Below, piece after piece: positions 59,756 to 64,000 of a DNA stretch of 64,000 nucleotides. Within the stretch, counting starts at the first letter, position 1; every line of letters starts with the position of its first letter. Below the pieces are notes generated by a model. The model saw nothing but the letters and a program-made list of their open reading frames with translations. It searched no databases and was not told the origin of the DNA. Source of the DNA: Gammaproteobacteria bacterium Gsub (GTDB lineage Bacteria > Pseudomonadota > Gammaproteobacteria > PS1 > Pseudothioglobaceae). Position numbers and translations under genes: made by a program. The stretch spans positions 62,001 through 126,000 of the forward strand of contig JYIN01000011.1 in the NCBI GenBank assembly GCA_002007405.1, given 5' to 3'.

Positions 59756-61117
59756 CTATTTCTTTTTTATCTCTCTAGCAATTTCCTCAAAAATCTTTCT
59801 CCCTAAATTAAGTGGTATTGCTGCTTCTGAGTGTGCTAATACAAGTGGTGTTATGGAATGATTGTAACGACTAGAAGTTAGGTCATCTAGTAAATTGATT
59901 AAATCATTCAATCTTGGATATTGATTTATATTTGCCGTTAGGGTATTTGCATCATCGCTAGATAAAAAGGCAATGTTAATAACTAAACGGTAATTGTTTT
60001 TAGTTTTATAGAAAAATTTTCTGCCAAAATAAGTTTCTTTGCCATAAGGTTTAGCACTATCTGAAAAGATGATATTTTGCTTAATGTATGCATCATTTAA
60101 CAATAAGCCTGTTTGTGGTTTAAACTTACCTTGAATACCTGTATTCTCAGTATCTAGTGCTTCAAAATGGTTACAAAAAGCCCCTGACTTTTCAATGCTA
60201 AATATTAGCAAATCAGGATGATTTTTTTGTTTTTGCACAATGTTAATGCGTTCTATTTCCTTTATGATGCTTTTATGTAGCCATGACCATGTGCTAAAAC
60301 AAGCTAATGGTCCATCTAAAACAAAGACCGTTTTGCTTAACAACTCTAGCCAACCTTTTTGCTCAAACGATCTTAGAATATGTATTAACCAAAGAGCTTC
60401 TAATAGACCCATTACTTGACCATATAGACCGCCATTTTCACCCATATCATTAAATAACTCGTGTAGTCTGAGTGCGTCAGTAGAATACAATGTTTCACCA
60501 CTTTGGGTGCACTGATATTTACCTTTTTGATACATCATATGAGACACTACACCATCAATAGGACTTTGTGCTGGTTTTGAAAATCCAGACTTTAGTTTTA
60601 AGTCTAGCAAATATTCATAAGTATCTAATAGTGTTTCACCATCATCAAACACCTTTGTTGCTGATAATTCATCAAATAATGCTTTACGCATTGATGCCTT
60701 GCCTGATTTTTCTCCTTGAATGATGATATTACAACCTGGAATAATGGTATCAATCGTTGAGGCTTTTTCAGTGTCTCTAAACTCTTTAGGATCAATAAAG
60801 TTTTGTTTGGATAATTGATTAACTTCGTTATGTAAGATAAGTCCAGCTGCAATGGCAATGTAGCCAATTTCTGCCTCTGGAAAACCATTGTTTATTTTTA
60901 CTTGATGATAACTGCCGTCTATGGCGATAATATAATTTGGTGTAAAGTCGCTTGGCAATAATTCTTTATTAAATATATATTGTTGGTATTTGTCAAAAAA
61001 ATCTATCCCACTGACTGTTTGATTAACCAATAACTTTTCTTGTAAAGATTGAACTTTTTTACTTTCTAAGATACGCCTTAGTGGACTATAACTTGCATAT
61101 TCCCCATCAAACCCCAT
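59756..61117 (-). CDS. nurA: NurA-type 5'-3' nuclease
   Basis: The 453-residue protein has the NurA active-site start YIIAIDGSYHQVKIN (Asp67), followed by EIGYIAIAAGLI, a second acidic strand in TVFVLDGPLACFSTW and the late PLVLAHSEAAIPLNLG segment with its histidine. NurA nucleases work with the HerA pump to resect or degrade duplex DNA. The start at ATG 61117 is 4 bp after the HerA gene. It is longer than archaeal NurA proteins (about 300-350), mainly through an N-terminal extension and a central insertion. The pairing with a methyltransferase suggests defence rather than repair. Confidence 0.82.
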   Translation of the reverse strand: MGFDGEYASYSPLRRILESKKVQSLQEKLLVNQTVSGIDFFDKYQQYIFNKELLPSDFTPNYIIAIDGSYHQVKINNGFPEAEIGYIAIAAGLILHNEVNQLSKQNFIDPKEFRDTEKASTIDTIIPGCNIIIQGEKSGKASMRKALFDELSATKVFDDGETLLDTYEYLLDLKLKSGFSKPAQSPIDGVVSHMMYQKGKYQCTQSGETLYSTDALRLHELFNDMGENGGLYGQVMGLLEALWLIHILRSFEQKGWLELLSKTVFVLDGPLACFSTWSWLHKSIIKEIERINIVQKQKNHPDLLIFSIEKSGAFCNHFEALDTENTGIQGKFKPQTGLLLNDAYIKQNIIFSDSAKPYGKETYFGRKFFYKTKNNYRLVINIAFLSSDDANTLTANINQYPRLNDLINLLDDLTSSRYNHSITPLVLAHSEAAIPLNLGRKIFEEIAREIKKK

Positions 61118-61121
61118 AATG

Positions 61122-63236
61122 CTAACTAATGTTAAATTTACTAATTTGAACGGGTATTACAAATGGATTACTGAGGGTTTTTACTCTTAAAAACCCTTTA
61201 TCTTGCACCCGTCTAATTGAAGATTCAAAATCAGCAAAGTCATAATACTTACATAATTCTTTTGTTTCATCGGTATTGTTTAAGTGAGCGATAAACCAAT
61301 TGGCCGTATTACGCAAAATATTTTTTTGAATACTACTTACTTCTTGTGTGGCATACACCATGCCAATACGGTATTTAGCACCTTCTTTGGCTGTTCTAAC
61401 CCAAATATCTAATAAATCTAAATCGGTACCTGCAGGTAATATGTTATGTGCTTCTTCAATATAAATCAATATTTCTGGTATGTTTGTATCGCTATTAATA
61501 AATTTCTTTTGCTGACTAGAAAATATTTTAGTCATTACTCTATTAGCAGACGATTTATTAAGTTGTGGGTTACCGCTAGATTGATCAATAATCACTAATT
61601 TACCTAAACACAGGTCATCATAAATATCTTTAGCGTAGTCATTGCTAACGGACTCACTGTGTTGAACCTTAAGCCCTGATATTTTACGAATACCATTTGG
61701 GTATTGAAATATACCAATCAGTTTTTTCAAATCTTCATCAGCCCATCTATCACCTGATGCGTTTGGTTTATCCATATACCAACTCTCAAAATTTTGGTAA
61801 TTACTTTTGGGGTCTCTGATAAATTTATCTAGTATCTCAAAAACACGAGCTACTTTATCTAGTGAGAGTGTTTCTTCTGCTAAATACTTTTCTGCCTCTT
61901 TATAGTCAATATCATTATTGTTGGCTTTTTCACTATCTTGGTTTAAATATTCTTTAAGTTTTGCGTTAAATAAGCCTTTAATATTAGCTTGTGATTTATT
62001 AACATTAAACCCCGCCTTTTTTAAAATGGAGCGGTAAGCTAAGACTTGTCTATTGTATCTAGTAGTTGCACTTCTATCATCTGCATGTGGCTCTTCTAAT
62101 AAAACTTGAGTAAAGTTTTTTACATAGATTGATGTTTGGTCTTCTAGCAAAGCACTATCAATGATTTGCTTACCAATTTGTAAATTATCTTTTTCATAGA
62201 AATTTAGAAGCATCAATTTTCTATCCTGGTCATTTGGATGTGAAGTAATGCCATAGGTTACTATCTCATCATTTTTATTAGTATTTGTATATAATTTCCA
62301 AACATTTTTAAGTGCATTGGGATTATTATGATTGTCACTATCTTGGGTATTTTCATTAGCATATTCACCATTAGGATCAAAGATTAATTGTCCAATCCTA
62401 AGTGATCTATCACTTTCTTTTTTCGGATACCTTAACTCATAAACTGACTTGGCAATAATTTTTGTCGTATTTGACTTACCCGTTCGTGTCATGCCAAATA
62501 AAGCACTTTTTTGTGAGAGTAAATCAGCTGGATAAATATTAACAGGTATATCATCAATATTTTGAAAGTTACGATTAGTTGAAGCATAACGAATACAGCC
62601 AAGGTTGACACTTTCAGATGTCTGATATTGCTCTTTATGCTCTGCTAGATTATTTGGATCAATATAATTAACAATTTGTGCAAGTGCACCGCCTGTTGGT
62701 TTATAAATTTTTAAACCTCTATTGGGATAAAAATTAGATAAATCACTACCAAACTTTAAACCTAGTTTATCTTGATTGCCCTTATCTAAATAAAATGTAC
62801 CGATAATACGACATTTAATACCAGCATAACCTAAATAAACCCGTGTTCTAGTATCCATGGCATTTTCGTCCCAGTGTTTATCAATCTCACCACTAACTCT
62901 TTGAGCCGTTTCTGTGCGTATTCTCTCAGCTTCTGTGTGGTTGTGTAGTGGTGCTGAGTCTAATACTCTTAGTAGGATAAAAGATGAATCTTCTTCTTTA
63001 AAATCTATGGCATCTGAGTTAGGGTTGACTCTTGTTGCAATTAAAAAACTTAATGCTGGAATGCCGCCAACCTTTTGTCGTTCATGATCATGAATTTGTA
63101 GTATTGCTGCTTCATAATCAATAGAAATTGTTTCACCAATATATTGATTGGTTTGTATTAATGACTTAAATATTTCAATGGATTGCTTATTATTTTGATT
63201 TGACAACTCATCTTGTAGCGTGTATTCAATAGACAT
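61122..63236 (-). CDS. herA: HerA-type hexameric DNA translocase
   Basis: The 704-residue ATPase has an N-terminal HAS-barrel-like region, Walker A GMTRTGKSN at 248-256 in ALFGMTRTGKSNTTKII, an insert of about 300 residues, Walker B ILIYIEEAHN at 589-598, and the sensor and arginine-finger region VYATQEVSSIQKNILRNTANWF. This is the HerA/FtsK superfamily. Being 4 bp from nurA, it very likely forms the HerA-NurA motor-nuclease complex. It follows the methyltransferase gene by 25 bp, all in one leftward operon. Confidence 0.88.
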   Translation of the reverse strand: MSIEYTLQDELSNQNNKQSIEIFKSLIQTNQYIGETISIDYEAAILQIHDHERQKVGGIPALSFLIATRVNPNSDAIDFKEEDSSFILLRVLDSAPLHNHTEAERIRTETAQRVSGEIDKHWDENAMDTRTRVYLGYAGIKCRIIGTFYLDKGNQDKLGLKFGSDLSNFYPNRGLKIYKPTGGALAQIVNYIDPNNLAEHKEQYQTSESVNLGCIRYASTNRNFQNIDDIPVNIYPADLLSQKSALFGMTRTGKSNTTKIIAKSVYELRYPKKESDRSLRIGQLIFDPNGEYANENTQDSDNHNNPNALKNVWKLYTNTNKNDEIVTYGITSHPNDQDRKLMLLNFYEKDNLQIGKQIIDSALLEDQTSIYVKNFTQVLLEEPHADDRSATTRYNRQVLAYRSILKKAGFNVNKSQANIKGLFNAKLKEYLNQDSEKANNNDIDYKEAEKYLAEETLSLDKVARVFEILDKFIRDPKSNYQNFESWYMDKPNASGDRWADEDLKKLIGIFQYPNGIRKISGLKVQHSESVSNDYAKDIYDDLCLGKLVIIDQSSGNPQLNKSSANRVMTKIFSSQQKKFINSDTNIPEILIYIEEAHNILPAGTDLDLLDIWVRTAKEGAKYRIGMVYATQEVSSIQKNILRNTANWFIAHLNNTDETKELCKYYDFADFESSIRRVQDKGFLRVKTLSNPFVIPVQISKFNIS

Positions 63237-63261
63237 AATTTATCGCTTATCGCATTAGAAA

Positions 63262-64000
63262 TTAATTTGTCATAATAATATCAGTTTCCCCTGTATTTTT
63301 TGGCTTATTTTTAAAAATACGCGTTTGTCCTTTACCTTGTGATATGGGTTTGGTATAAGTTGATAGTCTATGATAAGGGAAGTGTTTTTTTAAAATAGAT
63401 AATGTTACCTCTTTGGTAAATTTCCTAACATCAGTCCTAATGTATACCACACTTTTTTCTGTCATTAAAGCAGCACTATGAGAAAAAATACTATCTAATA
63501 AATTATAATAGTGTTCCCGATCAGTAAATCCTCCATGATTTTTACTTTGTTGCTGCACTCTTTTATCTTTTCCACCTAATAACCAAAGCCTTAGCCATTG
63601 ATCCGCATGATAATTAGTTACCGAGTAATAAGGTGGGGAAGTAAACAGTAATGAAAATTTTTTATTATTCTGTTTTAAAACTTGGCTACTCTCTCCTAAT
63701 ACGACAGTTGATTGTGTTTTATGACTTGGAATACCTTTTTGATAACGCCAGTTAATCTTTTTGAGTAATAGTTCTAATGGGTTAATTTCTGGTGGTTTTG
63801 CTAAATTATTTTTTTGCCACCAATTAAGCGAATAATACTCACCCATTGCCTTAGTTTTATGCATTTTATTAGATAGAGATGTTCCAATATTGCCGTGCAA
63901 GCTATCTAATATAAGCGCCATTAATGTTACATCAGTTTGATTATTTCTCCAGTCAAGGTGTTTTCTTGTTGCCAATAATAAGCCTAGTACATCAGAACAA
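63262..64000 (-). CDS. DNA amino-methyltransferase, C-terminal part (gene continues past window edge)
   Basis: The frame is open to the right edge (CSDVLGLLLATRKHLDW precedes the first internal TTG), so the gene start lies outside. The visible ~246 residues contain the catalytic motif IV TSPPYY in LLFTSPPYYSVTNYHADQWL, conserved GTSLSNKMHKTKAMGEYYSL and INWRYQKGIPSHKTQST upstream of it, and YIRTDVRKFTKEV after. The SAM motif (FxGxG) is not seen and should be in the missing N-terminal part. It is an N4-cytosine or N6-adenine methyltransferase, presumably protecting host DNA from the linked HerA-NurA nuclease. Confidence 0.85.
   Translation of the reverse strand, partial: CSDVLGLLLATRKHLDWRNNQTDVTLMALILDSLHGNIGTSLSNKMHKTKAMGEYYSLNWWQKNNLAKPPEINPLELLLKKINWRYQKGIPSHKTQSTVVLGESSQVLKQNNKKFSLLFTSPPYYSVTNYHADQWLRLWLLGGKDKRVQQQSKNHGGFTDREHYYNLLDSIFSHSAALMTEKSVVYIRTDVRKFTKEVTLSILKKHFPYHRLSTYTKPISQGKGQTRIFKNKPKNTGETDIIMTN

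Overview
The window reads as a chromosomal segment of a low-GC gammaproteobacterium. Core proteins (LeuCD, RuvA, DnaKJ, ProS, HldE, TrkAH, PepP, RsmE) have gammaproteobacterial character, genes are packed tightly with many 1-25 bp overlaps, and A+T is high. A relative of the SUP05/Thioglobus sulfur oxidisers and their mussel or clam symbionts would fit, but that placement is inference from style and gene mix; no rRNA or sulfur-oxidation gene lies here to prove it.

Positions 1-48.9 kb are mainly housekeeping. In order: leuC (cut by the left edge), leuD, ruvA and a DUF255 thioredoxin-fold protein with a DsbD-like tail; gltX and a Sel1 protein; a leftward sugar-nucleotide operon pgi-galU-manC-gmd-fcl-cysC-cysQ-(UGM-like flavoprotein) that makes GDP-mannose, GDP-fucose and PAPS and so suggests a fucosylated, possibly sulfated surface glycan; a heptose block hldD-hldE-gmhA facing waaF, an anchored glycosidase-like protein and a GT4 enzyme; then gatB, an M50 protease, proS-psd, a CorB-like protein, eno, dnaJ, dnaK (with a recognisable heat-shock promoter), coaD, rsmD, ppa and rnd; an ntrY-ntrX-trkA-trkH run; orn, trpD, pepP, rsmE, proC, gph, bioA; and a lone bufferin precursor (bufA1/DUF2282). 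gmd carries an in-frame TAA before its last ~50 codons.

From 49.3 kb to the right edge the window becomes a leftward defence island that looks even more A+T-rich. The first module (57.9 to 49.3 kb) is a tightly overlapping operon: DUF4007 protein (SspB-like), large P-loop ATPase (SspC-like), PP-loop sulfurtransferase (SspD-like), DUF262-HNH effector (SspE-like), and an 813-residue GHKL ATPase overlapping the effector gene. This is the layout of a single-strand DNA phosphorothioation defence system, with an effector carrying a compact HNH in place of DUF1524 and a GHKL partner that I do not know as an Ssp component. No SspA cysteine desulfurase is seen, and a frameshifted IS256-family element sits directly upstream.

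The second module (64.0 to 59.2 kb) is a DNA amino-methyltransferase (running off the edge), a HerA-type translocase, a NurA-type nuclease, a frameshifted HNH gene and a small charged protein. It looks like a modification-plus-resection restriction system for which I have no established name. The edge between core genome and island (49.13-49.28 kb) holds a cluster of inverted repeats built on a CCCTGTT/AACAGGG core. These two modules and their junctions are the parts most worth following up.
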